From Pseudomonadota bacterium (GTDB taxonomy: Bacteria; Pseudomonadota; Alphaproteobacteria; Sphingomonadales; Sphingomonadaceae): DNA of 6,284 nt. Every line of letters begins with the position of its first letter. Position 1 is the stretch's first letter. Made by a program: the position numbers and the translations under genes. The notes under the pieces were generated by a model. The model saw nothing but the letters and a program-made list of their open reading frames with translations. It made no database searches and was not told the DNA's origin. Below, piece after piece: positions 1 through 5,205 of the stretch. The stretch is from positions 1 to 6,284 of the forward strand of contig JAFABD010000021.1 in assembly GCA_023426225.1 (NCBI GenBank). Reading direction: 5' to 3'.

Positions 1-260
1 AACCACAGCCGAGGCACCGCGGCCTCAGCCGCCCCCGCCGCCCCCGCCGCGTCGCGCGCTTCGGCATGCAGGTCATAGGCACAGAAGCCCGCGGCATGCA
101 GGCCGTCGCGGACGCCCGCGCGCACCCGGTCGAGCGCCGTCGCCACCGCCGCCGCGTCGCGCGCCGTGACGATTTCGACCGGATCGGCATAGAGCCGCGC
201 ACCGGCATGGCCGGCGCGCGCGTCGTCGAGCAGCACGAACGGGGGATCGGGCAAGCGCAT
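1..260 (-). CDS. pabB: Aminodeoxychorismate synthase component I, N-terminal fragment (runs off left edge)
   Basis: PabB converts chorismate to 4-amino-4-deoxychorismate, using ammonia from a glutaminase partner, in the p-aminobenzoate branch of cytosolic folate synthesis. Only the first 86 codons are in the window, and the frame stays open through base 1. What I see is an N-terminus of the kind PFVLLDDARAG, then ARLYADPVEIVTA, a GFCAYD segment where the family usually has a GYLAYE-like stretch, and VPRLW at the edge, matching the P-x-LWFG strand of the family. The chorismate-binding catalytic core lies outside. The ATG at 260 is chosen because the recognisable N-terminus begins there; the ribosome-binding site is weak (GGGA about 6 bases upstream). 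Residues 70-81 are an Ala/Gly-rich low-complexity stretch. The gene diverges from the hydrolase at 343. In this group PabB is often fused to the PabC lyase, which cannot be judged here. The call rests on N-terminal similarity only. Confidence 0.8.
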   Translation of the reverse strand, partial: MRLPDPPFVLLDDARAGHAGARLYADPVEIVTARDAAAVATALDRVRAGVRDGLHAAGFCAYDLHAEARDAAGAAGAAEAAVPRLW

Positions 261-306
261 GGTCGTCCCGAAATGCAGGCCCCGCGCGCCGACGGCAAGG
301 CCCATG

Positions 307-335
307 TTGCCCCGGATGGCGCCGCCGCCTATCTC
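307..335 (+). promoter_or_regulatory. Candidate promoter for the metallo-hydrolase gene
   Basis: TTGCCC at 307-312 and TATCTC at 330-335 are separated by 17 bases. The -35 box matches the sigma-70 consensus at four of six positions and the -10 box at only three. The -10 box ends seven bases before the ATG at 343, so transcription would begin at or next to the start codon. No Shine-Dalgarno sequence precedes that ATG, which fits a leaderless message. The rest of the 82-bp spacer to pabB holds nothing else I can support; a minus-strand TTGCCG with a poor -10 (CATTTC) is too weak to call. Confidence 0.3.
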
Positions 336-342
336 GTCGTCC

Positions 343-1020
343 ATGCCGAACCCTGCCCAGCAGGCGCCGTTGCGCGCCACGATCGTCCCGGTGACGCCGT
401 TGCAGCAGAACTGCACGCTGCTCTGGTGCACCGCCACGATGCGCGGCGCGCTGGTCGATCCCGGCGGCGATCTCGACCGGCTCCAGGCCGCCGTCACCGC
501 GAACGGCGTGACGGTCGAAAAGATTCTCGTCACCCACGGCCATATCGATCATTGCGGCCAGGCGGGCGAACTGGCCCGCACGCTCGGCGTGCCGATCGAA
601 GGCCCGCACGAGGCCGACCGCTTCTGGATCGCGCGGCTCGCCGACGACGGGATGCGCTACGGCATCCGCGGCGCGCCGTTCGAGCCCGATCGCTGGCTGG
701 TCAACGGCGATACCGTGACCGTCGGCGACCTCACGCTCGACGTCTATCACTGCCCCGGCCACACGCCCGGGCATGTCGTTTTCCATCACGCGCCCTCGGC
801 GCTCGCGATCGTCGGCGACGTGCTGTTCCAGGGATCGATCGGCCGCACCGATTTCCCGCTGGGCAACCATCAGGATCTGATCGATTCGATCACCGGGCGG
901 CTGTGGCCGCTCGGCGACGCGACCGTGTTCGTCCCCGGCCACGGCCCGGCGAGCAATTTCGGGCACGAGCGCCGGACCAACCCCTTCGTCGCCGATTCGG
1001 TGCTCGCCGGCGCCGCCTGA
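343..1020 (+). CDS. Metallo-beta-lactamase-fold hydrolase, YcbL/glyoxalase II-like
   Basis: A 225-residue cytosolic MBL-fold enzyme with the complete metal site of the glyoxalase II branch: H-x-H-x-D-H at residues 65-70 (THGHIDH), a GHTPGH motif with His140 as likely ligand, Asp159 in VGD and His200 in PGHGP. The conserved GRTDFP segment follows Asp159. Such proteins resemble hydroxyacylglutathione hydrolase but lack its long C-terminal substrate domain, so the thioester or other substrate cannot be named; YcbL-like is the closest description. I start at ATG 343 because the conserved core (IVPVTPLQQNC) begins 13 residues later. In-frame ATGs at 259 and 316 would add residues overlapping the divergent pabB promoter region, and those residues look unlike the family. 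There is no Shine-Dalgarno sequence. The gene converges with the MAPEG gene downstream. Confidence 0.88.
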   Translation: MPNPAQQAPLRATIVPVTPLQQNCTLLWCTATMRGALVDPGGDLDRLQAAVTANGVTVEKILVTHGHIDHCGQAGELARTLGVPIEGPHEADRFWIARLADDGMRYGIRGAPFEPDRWLVNGDTVTVGDLTLDVYHCPGHTPGHVVFHHAPSALAIVGDVLFQGSIGRTDFPLGNHQDLIDSITGRLWPLGDATVFVPGHGPASNFGHERRTNPFVADSVLAGAA

Positions 1021-1027
1021 CGGGTCG

Positions 1028-1050
1028 CGCGCCGGCAAGCGGCCGGCGCG
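1028..1050. terminator. GC-rich hairpin between convergent genes, possible bidirectional terminator
   Basis: CGCGCCGGC (1028-1036) and GCCGGCGCG (1042-1050) form a perfect 9-bp stem around a five-base loop. It sits in the 48-bp gap between the stop codons of the hydrolase (plus) and the MAPEG gene (minus), where a shared terminator would be expected. No T-run follows on either strand, so it is not a classical intrinsic terminator. It may slow polymerase or protect 3' ends. Confidence 0.4.
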
Positions 1051-1068
1051 ACGCGACCGTCCGCCCGT

Positions 1069-1470
1069 TCAGCGCAGCGGGTTGAGCCCCGAATAGCCGA
1101 GATAGGTGGCATAGCCGGCCAGCCCCAGCATCACCGCCCAGGTGATGAGGATCCCGCCCGCGCGGCCGGGGCGCCATCCGTCCATGCCGATTCCGTGCAG
1201 CACGCGGCCGATCACGAACAATGCCGCCGCGACCCACAGCCAGAACTGCGTCCCCTTGGCGAGTTCGATCAGCGCGAGCAGCGCCAGCGTCAGCGGCGCA
1301 TATTCGATGAAGTTCGCGTGCGCGCGCATCCGCGCGGCGACTCGCGCGTTGCCGCCGTCGCCGTTCATCACCTTTTCGCGGATTCGCAGCTGGACGACTC
1401 GCAGCGCGAGCCAGAAATTGACGAGCGCCAATGCGCCCGCCATCGTCAGGGCAACAGGCAGAAAGAACAT
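1069..1470 (-). CDS. MAPEG-family inner-membrane protein
   Basis: A 133-residue, four-helix membrane protein of the MAPEG superfamily (membrane-associated proteins in eicosanoid and glutathione metabolism). Hydrophobic segments lie at about residues 3-25, 56-71, 75-92 and 104-126. The family signature is present: RMRAHANFIEY at 47-57, followed by PLTLALLALIEL, and GRVLHGIG at 88-95. Members with known function use glutathione as co-substrate or transferase donor, but many bacterial ones have no assigned reaction, so no substrate is claimed. The start at 1470 gives a normal family N-terminus inside the first helix and has a good ribosome-binding site (GGGGAG, about 10 bases upstream). An upstream in-frame ATG at 1536 would add 22 polar residues not expected in the family. 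The gene diverges from rpmF; its own promoter is not clear. Confidence 0.9.
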   Translation of the reverse strand: MFFLPVALTMAGALALVNFWLALRVVQLRIREKVMNGDGGNARVAARMRAHANFIEYAPLTLALLALIELAKGTQFWLWVAAALFVIGRVLHGIGMDGWRPGRAGGILITWAVMLGLAGYATYLGYSGLNPLR

Positions 1471-1522
1471 GTGGTTTGATCTCCCCCGGGGAAGGTCGCT
1501 CCCTGCCACCTCCGGCTTATGC

Positions 1523-1550
1523 TTGCAACGCGGCACGAATCCGCTATACG
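1523..1550 (+). promoter_or_regulatory. Predicted sigma-70 promoter of rpmF (and probably plsX-fabH)
   Basis: TTGCAA (1523-1528) and TATACG (1545-1550, within GCTATACG) are separated by 16 bases. This is the best promoter-like pair in the spacer between the MAPEG gene and rpmF, and it points towards rpmF. Transcription would begin near 1556-1558, giving a leader of about 115 bases. TTGCAA is its own reverse complement, so the same box could in principle also serve the opposite strand, but no acceptable -10 lies at the right distance towards the MAPEG gene. Confidence 0.5.
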
Positions 1551-1555
1551 CGCGG

Positions 1556-1673
1556 GCTCGCTTCGTGACCTGTCCGCTGGTCCGGCGAGCGGCCGGCCCC
1601 GCCGTCGCTTGCCCGAACCGGTATGCGGGCGTATCGCGACCCTATTCAAGTGCTTGCTGATAAAGGTGCCTAA
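1556..1673 (+). promoter_or_regulatory. rpmF 5' leader with predicted hairpins
   Basis: The predicted message carries about 115 untranslated bases before the L32 start. GCTCGC (1556-1561) pairs with GCGAGC (1585-1590), and GACC (1567-1570) nests inside with GGTC (1579-1582). This places an elongated hairpin at the expected 5' end. A second, weaker stem is GCCCG (1611-1615) with CGGGC (1626-1630). The last 40 bases are less structured and end in the ribosome-binding site AAAGG (1662-1666). The leader may affect stability or translation; no known riboswitch or ribosomal-protein leader is recognised. Confidence 0.3.
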
Positions 1674-1853
1674 ATGGCCGTTCCGAAGAGAAAGACCTCG
1701 CCGTCGCGGCGTGGCATGCGTCGGGCGCACGATGCGCTCAAGGTCGAGGCGTTCCAGGAATGCCCGAACTGCGGTGAGCTGAAGCGTCCGCATCACCTGT
1801 GCACGGCGTGCGGCCATTATAACGGCCGCGAGATCACGTCGGTCGAGGCCTGA
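1674..1853 (+). CDS. rpmF: 50S ribosomal protein L32
   Basis: A 59-residue basic protein of the large ribosomal subunit. The N-terminus MAVPKRKTSPSRRG is the classic L32 start, and the zinc ribbon has all four cysteines (C30, C33, C43 and C46, spaced C-x2-C-x9-C-x2-C), so this is the zinc-binding form. Length is typical for alphaproteobacteria. The ATG at 1674 follows AAAGGTG, giving a good ribosome-binding site at normal spacing. plsX starts 31 bp after the stop, reproducing the widespread rpmF-plsX-fabH arrangement that links ribosome synthesis to lipid synthesis. The DUF177/YceD gene that precedes rpmF in many bacteria is absent here; its place is taken by the divergent MAPEG gene. Confidence 0.98.
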   Translation: MAVPKRKTSPSRRGMRRAHDALKVEAFQECPNCGELKRPHHLCTACGHYNGREITSVEA

Positions 1854-1884
1854 TCCCACGTCCGAGACCAAAGGGCCTGCCCGC

Positions 1885-2916
1885 ATGACCATGACCTCGC
1901 GAATCGCCGTCGATGCGATGGGCGGCGACGAGGGGGTGGCGGTGATGCTGGCTGGCGCTGCGCTTGCGCGTCGTCGCTACGAGGGGATGGAATTCCTCCT
2001 CGTCGGCGACGAATCGCGCATTCGCGACGAGCTGCGCCAGCATCCCGAACTCACCGCCGCGTCGGAGATCGTCCACGCGGCCGATGTCGTTCACGCCGAT
2101 GAAAAGCCCAGCCAGGCGCTTCGCCGTGCCCGCACCACGTCGATGGGAATCGCCATCGATCTGGTGAAGCAGGGGCGCGCCGGCGCGGCCGTGTCGGCGG
2201 GCAACACCGGCGCGCTGATGGCGATGGCCAAGCTCGCGCTGCGCACGATGCCGGGAATCGATCGGCCGGCGCTCGCCGCGCTGATGCCGACGCTCGGCAC
2301 CAACGACAGCGTGATGCTCGATCTCGGCGCCAATACCGAGGTCGATGCCCGCAACCTCATCCAGTTCGCGGTGATGGGCGCCGCCTATGCCCGGATCGCG
2401 CTCGATCTCGAGACGCCGCGCGTCGCGCTGCTCAACATCGGGACCGAGGAGATGAAGGGCACCGAAAGCATCCGCGAGGCGTCGGCGGCGCTGCGCGAGG
2501 CGGCGCATCTTCGGCTCGACTTCCGCGGGTTCATCGAGGGCAATCGCCTGTCGCAGGGCGATGTCGACGTGATCGTGTGCGACGGCTTCTCGGGCAATAT
2601 CGCGCTCAAGACGGCGGAGGGGACGGCCAAGTTCGTCGCCAACCTGTTGCGGCGCGCGTTCAGCAGTTCGCTGCGGTCGAAGGTCGGTTTCCTGATCTCG
2701 CGCCCCGCGACCGAGCTGCTGCGGCATCATCTCGATCCCAACAACCATAATGGCGCCATCTTCCTGGGGCTCAACGGCATCGTCGTGAAAAGCCATGGCG
2801 GCGCCAATGCCGTCGGCGTCGACACCGCGATCGGTTTCGCGGCAAAGACGCTGCGCGACGATCTCAACCGGCGGATCGCCGAAGACCTGGGTAATTTCGA
2901 GGCAAGGGCGGCGTGA
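1885..2916 (+). CDS. plsX: Phosphate acyltransferase PlsX
   Basis: PlsX makes acyl-phosphate from acyl-ACP and inorganic phosphate; PlsY then uses acyl-phosphate to acylate glycerol-3-phosphate in phospholipid synthesis. It is a peripheral membrane enzyme on the cytosolic face. The 343-residue product is full length for the family and shows its conserved blocks in order: DAMGGD at 10-15, SAGNTGA at 104-110, DLGAN at 146-150, NIGTEEMKG at 184-192, CDGFSGNIALK at 232-242, and NGAIFLGLNGIVVKSHGG at 289-306. The ATG at 1885 has AAAGGG about 9 bases upstream; a second in-frame ATG two codons later would be too far from it. The gene lies 31 bp after rpmF with no terminator between them. Its TGA overlaps the GTG start of fabH, so the two are probably translationally coupled. 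Confidence 0.97.
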   Translation: MTMTSRIAVDAMGGDEGVAVMLAGAALARRRYEGMEFLLVGDESRIRDELRQHPELTAASEIVHAADVVHADEKPSQALRRARTTSMGIAIDLVKQGRAGAAVSAGNTGALMAMAKLALRTMPGIDRPALAALMPTLGTNDSVMLDLGANTEVDARNLIQFAVMGAAYARIALDLETPRVALLNIGTEEMKGTESIREASAALREAAHLRLDFRGFIEGNRLSQGDVDVIVCDGFSGNIALKTAEGTAKFVANLLRRAFSSSLRSKVGFLISRPATELLRHHLDPNNHNGAIFLGLNGIVVKSHGGANAVGVDTAIGFAAKTLRDDLNRRIAEDLGNFEARAA

Positions 2917-3884
2917 CGATTCGGTCGGTCATCAAGGGTACGGGCGCAGCGCTTCCGCAGCGCCGGGTTTCGAACGACGAGCTTTCGCAGACGGTCGACA
3001 CGACCGACGAATGGATCGTCGAGCGGACGGGGATTCGTTTTCGCCACATCGCCGGCCCCGACGAGACGACGGGCACGCTCGCGACCGCCGCGGCGCGCGC
3101 CGCGCTCGACTCGGCCGGGCTGCAGCCGGGCGAGATCGACCTGATCGTGCTCGCGACCGCGACTCCCGATCAGACCTTTCCGGCCACCGCGACTCGCGTC
3201 CAGGCCGCGCTGGGCATCGACGACTGCGTCGCGTTCGACGTCGCGGCGGTGTGCTCGGGCTTCCTCTATGCGCTCCAGGTCGCCGACTCGATGATTCGCG
3301 CGGGCGCGCATCGCCGTGCCCTGGTGATCGGCGCCGAAACCTTCAGCCGGATTCTCGACTGGGAGGATCGCGGCACCTGCGTGCTGTTCGGCGACGGCGC
3401 CGGCGCGATCGTGCTCGCGGCCGAGGAAAGCGATCCGGCGAACGGGCCGGGCATCCTCGCCACGCGGCTCCATGCCGACGGCCGCCACAACGAGCTGCTC
3501 TATGTCGACGGCGGGCCGTCGACCACGGGCACCGTCGGCAAGCTCCGCATGAAGGGGCGCGAGGTGTTCCGCCACGCCGTCGTCAACCTGGCGTCGGTGA
3601 TGGAAGAGGCGCTGGCGGCGGCGGGGCTCGCCTCGGCCGACGTCAACTGGGTGGTGCCGCACCAGGCGAATGCCCGCATCCTCGACGCGACCGCGCGCAA
3701 GCTGGGACTGGCGCCCGAACAGGTGATCGTCACCGTCGATCAGCATGCCAACACCTCGGCCGCCTCGGTCCCGCTCGCGCTCGATACCGCGGTGCGCGAC
3801 GGGCGGATCCGCCGCGGCGACCTGCTTGTGCTCGAGGCGATGGGCGGCGGCTTTACCTGGGGTGCGGCGGTCGTCCGTTTCTGA
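2913..3884 (+). CDS. fabH: Beta-ketoacyl-ACP synthase III
   Basis: FabH condenses acetyl-CoA (or another short acyl-CoA) with malonyl-ACP to start type II fatty-acid synthesis in the cytosol. The 323-residue thiolase-fold protein has the full Cys-His-Asn triad: Cys114 in AAVCSGF, His250 in VVPHQAN and Asn280 in DQHANTSAAS. Other hallmarks are the TDEWIVERTGI segment at 31-41, FGDGAGA at 159-165 and the C-terminal GGGFTWGA at 311-318. The start is a GTG at 2913 whose last two bases, with the next A, form the TGA of plsX. AAGGG in the end of plsX provides the ribosome-binding site. A GTG start with a four-base overlap favours coupled translation with plsX. The primer-chain preference cannot be read from this sequence. 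Confidence 0.97.
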   Translation: MTIRSVIKGTGAALPQRRVSNDELSQTVDTTDEWIVERTGIRFRHIAGPDETTGTLATAAARAALDSAGLQPGEIDLIVLATATPDQTFPATATRVQAALGIDDCVAFDVAAVCSGFLYALQVADSMIRAGAHRRALVIGAETFSRILDWEDRGTCVLFGDGAGAIVLAAEESDPANGPGILATRLHADGRHNELLYVDGGPSTTGTVGKLRMKGREVFRHAVVNLASVMEEALAAAGLASADVNWVVPHQANARILDATARKLGLAPEQVIVTVDQHANTSAASVPLALDTAVRDGRIRRGDLLVLEAMGGGFTWGAAVVRF

Positions 3885-3927
3885 TCTTTTCGGACCGCGG
3901 GCGGCCCATCCTCCGTATGTTTCCGGA

Positions 3928-3970
3928 TTGTATCTGCGCCAATTGCGATTGCGGTACAATTTGCTAAGGT
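3928..3970 (+). promoter_or_regulatory. Candidate promoter region for ihfA
   Basis: The 122-bp gap between fabH and ihfA becomes markedly AT-richer than its surroundings from about 3925. TACAAT (3955-3960) is a five-of-six -10 match, but the hexamer 17 or 18 bases upstream is poor. An alternative is TTGCGA (3943-3948) with TAAGGT (3965-3970) at 16 bases. Which pair is used cannot be decided by eye; either gives a short leader. This suggests ihfA and the MerR gene can be transcribed separately from plsX-fabH. I see no convincing terminator after fabH, so read-through is also likely. Confidence 0.4.
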
Positions 3971-3980
3971 TAGCCGGTCA

Positions 3981-3993
3981 ACTCAATTTCTTA
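3981..3993 (+). promoter_or_regulatory. IHF-binding-site-like sequence ahead of ihfA
   Basis: ACTCAATTTCTTA matches the enterobacterial IHF consensus WATCAANNNNTTR at eight of nine specified positions (one mismatch, C for A at position 2). It lies between the candidate promoter and the ribosome-binding site AAGGG (3993-3997) of the gene encoding an IHF subunit. IHF represses its own alpha-subunit gene in E. coli, so autoregulation is a reasonable inference. The motif is short and degenerate and occurs by chance, though less often in DNA this GC-rich. Confidence 0.3.
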
Positions 3994-4006
3994 AGGGCCT
4001 GGTCTA

Positions 4007-4306
4007 ATGTCGAGCGCAGCCACGCTGACCCGCGCGGAACTCGCTGAATCGCTCCACCGCGAGGTGGGGCTTTCGCGAGCCGATGCCGCCAGGCTGGTCG
4101 AACAGATCCTCCAGCACATGTGCGAGGCTCTCGCCCGCGGCGAGAATGTGAAGATCTCCGGTTTCGGCAGCTTCATCCTCCGCGACAAGGGCGAGCGCGT
4201 CGGGCGCAACCCCAAGACGGGGATCGAGGTGCCGATCGCGCCGCGCCGCGTGCTGACCTTCCGCGCCAGTCAGATGATGCGCGACCGCATCGTCGCTGCC
4301 GGCTGA
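4007..4306 (+). CDS. ihfA: Integration host factor subunit alpha
   Basis: A 99-residue member of the HU/IHF DNA-bending family. With the beta subunit, IHF binds specific sites in the minor groove and bends DNA by more than 160 degrees, serving transcription, recombination and replication. Seen here are the dimerisation helices (residues 8-45), VKISGFGSF at 48-56, and the beta-arm tip GRNPKTG at 66-72 whose Pro69 corresponds to the intercalating proline. VPIAPRRVLTFRAS at 75-88 follows, a pattern typical of the alpha subunit rather than HU. Length is normal. The ATG at 4007 has AAGGG nine bases upstream. The MerR-type gene starts 11 bp after the stop, a pairing I recall as common in alphaproteobacteria, so the two are probably cotranscribed. 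Confidence 0.95.
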   Translation: MSSAATLTRAELAESLHREVGLSRADAARLVEQILQHMCEALARGENVKISGFGSFILRDKGERVGRNPKTGIEVPIAPRRVLTFRASQMMRDRIVAAG

Positions 4307-4317
4307 GGCAGTCCCCG

Positions 4318-4656
4318 GTGCCCGGCTCGGTCAAATCCGCCGGCGCGTTGCTCACCATCGGAGAACTGGCCGAACAGATCGGCCGGCCGCAGCATATCCT
4401 GCGCTATTGGGAGACGCGCTTTCCGCAACTGCGCCCGCTCACGCGGGCCGGCAACCGGCGCTATTACCGCGCCGACGACGTCGCGCTGGTCCATCGCATC
4501 CACCATCTGCTCGCGAACGAGGGCTATACGATCCGCGGCGTCCAGAAGCTGCTCGAATCCGAACGCAGCGCCCGGTCGGGTCGCAACCGGACCCGGGCGC
4601 TCGAAACCATCCGCGACGATCTCGCCGCCGCGCTCGCCGACGACGACGATCGCTGA
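4318..4656 (+). CDS. Short MerR-family transcriptional regulator
   Basis: A 112-residue protein with an N-terminal MerR winged-helix domain. Helix-turn-helix residues 13-27 (TIGELAEQIGRPQHI) are followed by LRYWETRFPQL at 28-38 and the wing GNRRYYRADD at 45-54, then the second helical pair up to about residue 80. The tail after SERSARSG is short, charged and ends in acidic residues. There is no effector-binding domain and no cysteine pair, so metal or redox sensing as in classical MerR proteins is unlikely, and the signal and targets are unknown. The start is a GTG at 4318 with GAGG about nine bases upstream. No ATG lies in frame between the ihfA stop and the conserved domain. It directly follows ihfA and converges, after 12 bp, with the phosphatase gene. 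Confidence 0.85.
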   Translation: MPGSVKSAGALLTIGELAEQIGRPQHILRYWETRFPQLRPLTRAGNRRYYRADDVALVHRIHHLLANEGYTIRGVQKLLESERSARSGRNRTRALETIRDDLAAALADDDDR

Positions 4657-4684
4657 CCCCGCCCGCGCTCAGGCGGCGTCGGGG
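4657..4684. terminator. Imperfect GC-rich hairpin at the MerR/phosphatase convergence
   Basis: CCCCG (4657-4661) pairs with CGGGG (4680-4684), and CCGC (4663-4666) with GCGG (4673-4676), around a six-base loop with a small asymmetric internal loop. It begins right after the MerR stop and includes the stop codon of the minus-strand phosphatase. No T-run follows. With only 12 bp between the two genes, this is the only candidate for a shared transcription end. In such GC-rich DNA similar pairings arise readily, so confidence is low. Confidence 0.2.
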
Positions 4685-5205
4685 CCCAGGCTGGGATCGA
4701 GGTCGCGCGGGCGGATGAACCGGACCAGGTCGCCCGTGCCGTCGCGCACCGCGTCCCAGTCGGCGACGTCGAAGCGGATCTGCGCCAGCGTCGCGGTCGG
4801 ATATTTGGCCTCCACCCGGTCGCGCAGCGTCCCGCCCGGCGGCACCAGGTCGAGCACCAGTTCCTCCAGCCCCGGATTGTGCCCGACGACGAGCACCTCG
4901 TCCGCCGCTCCGGCGCGCTCCTGCACCACCTCCAGGATCGTTCCCGCCGAAGCGAGGTAGAGCCGCTTGTCCCACACCGGCTCGATCGCGCGGCCATAGC
5001 CCGCCGCCAGATGGTCGATCGTCTCGACGACGCGCAGCGCGGGCGAGGCGAGCACGCACGCAAAGCGCAGCCCCAGGTCGCGCAGGTGCAGCCCCATCAT
5101 CGCCGCGGCGCGCTGCCCCTTGGGGTTGAGCGGGCGGTCGAAATCGCGGGCTACGGGATCGTCCCAGCCCGATTTGGCGTGGCGCAGCAGCGTGAGCGTC
5201 TTCAT
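4669..5205 (-). CDS. SixA-type histidine phosphatase family protein
   Basis: A 178-residue cytosolic member of the histidine phosphatase (phosphoglycerate-mutase-like) superfamily, SixA branch. The catalytic RHAKS motif is at residues 8-12, with His9 as the expected phospho-accepting nucleophile. Arg58 in ASPALRVVET and the second catalytic histidine, His109 in GHNPGLEEL, complete the active site. SixA in E. coli removes phosphate from phosphohistidine proteins; whether this protein acts on such a substrate or on a small molecule is not shown by the sequence. The ATG at 5205 overlaps the helicase stop as ATGA, and GGGGAC lies close upstream, so translation is probably coupled to the helicase. 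The C-terminus is intact, ending 12 bp from the convergent MerR gene. Confidence 0.88.
   Translation of the reverse strand: MKTLTLLRHAKSGWDDPVARDFDRPLNPKGQRAAAMMGLHLRDLGLRFACVLASPALRVVETIDHLAAGYGRAIEPVWDKRLYLASAGTILEVVQERAGAADEVLVVGHNPGLEELVLDLVPPGGTLRDRVEAKYPTATLAQIRFDVADWDAVRDGTGDLVRFIRPRDLDPSLGPDAA

Noticed and set aside
66..1085. Long open frames on both strands across the left 1 kb (plus frame 66-1085, minus frame 73-1038)
   Set aside because: They are rich in Arg, Pro and Ala, match no family I recognise, and lie in other frames over the well-supported pabB fragment and MBL-fold gene. Open antisense frames are expected in DNA this GC-rich.
1486..1560. Minus-strand promoter for the MAPEG gene using the palindromic TTGCAA or the TATAGC complement of the rpmF -10 region
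   Set aside because: Neither has an acceptable partner hexamer at 16-18 bases, so no specific promoter is called.
1519..1782. Possible upstream ORF of 87 codons overlapping the rpmF start
   Set aside because: It begins inside the predicted promoter, has no ribosome-binding site, and runs out of frame through rpmF.
1834..2796. Open minus-strand frame of 320 codons opposite plsX
   Set aside because: Composition is Arg/His/Asp-rich with no motif, and the plus strand encodes an unambiguous full-length PlsX, so it is a frame shadow.
3867..3899. GTCCG/CGGAC pairing around the fabH stop as a terminator
   Set aside because: The stem is five base pairs with a 13-base loop; extending it needs a three-base bulge, and no T-run follows the stem.
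2727..3967. Open frames of about 400 codons on both strands over fabH
   Set aside because: FabH in its own frame has a complete catalytic triad and family length; the overlapping frames are low-complexity shadows.
4657..4668. tRNA or other small RNA gene after the MerR gene
   Set aside because: Only 12 bases separate the two stop codons, and no cloverleaf-like sequence is seen here or in the other gaps.
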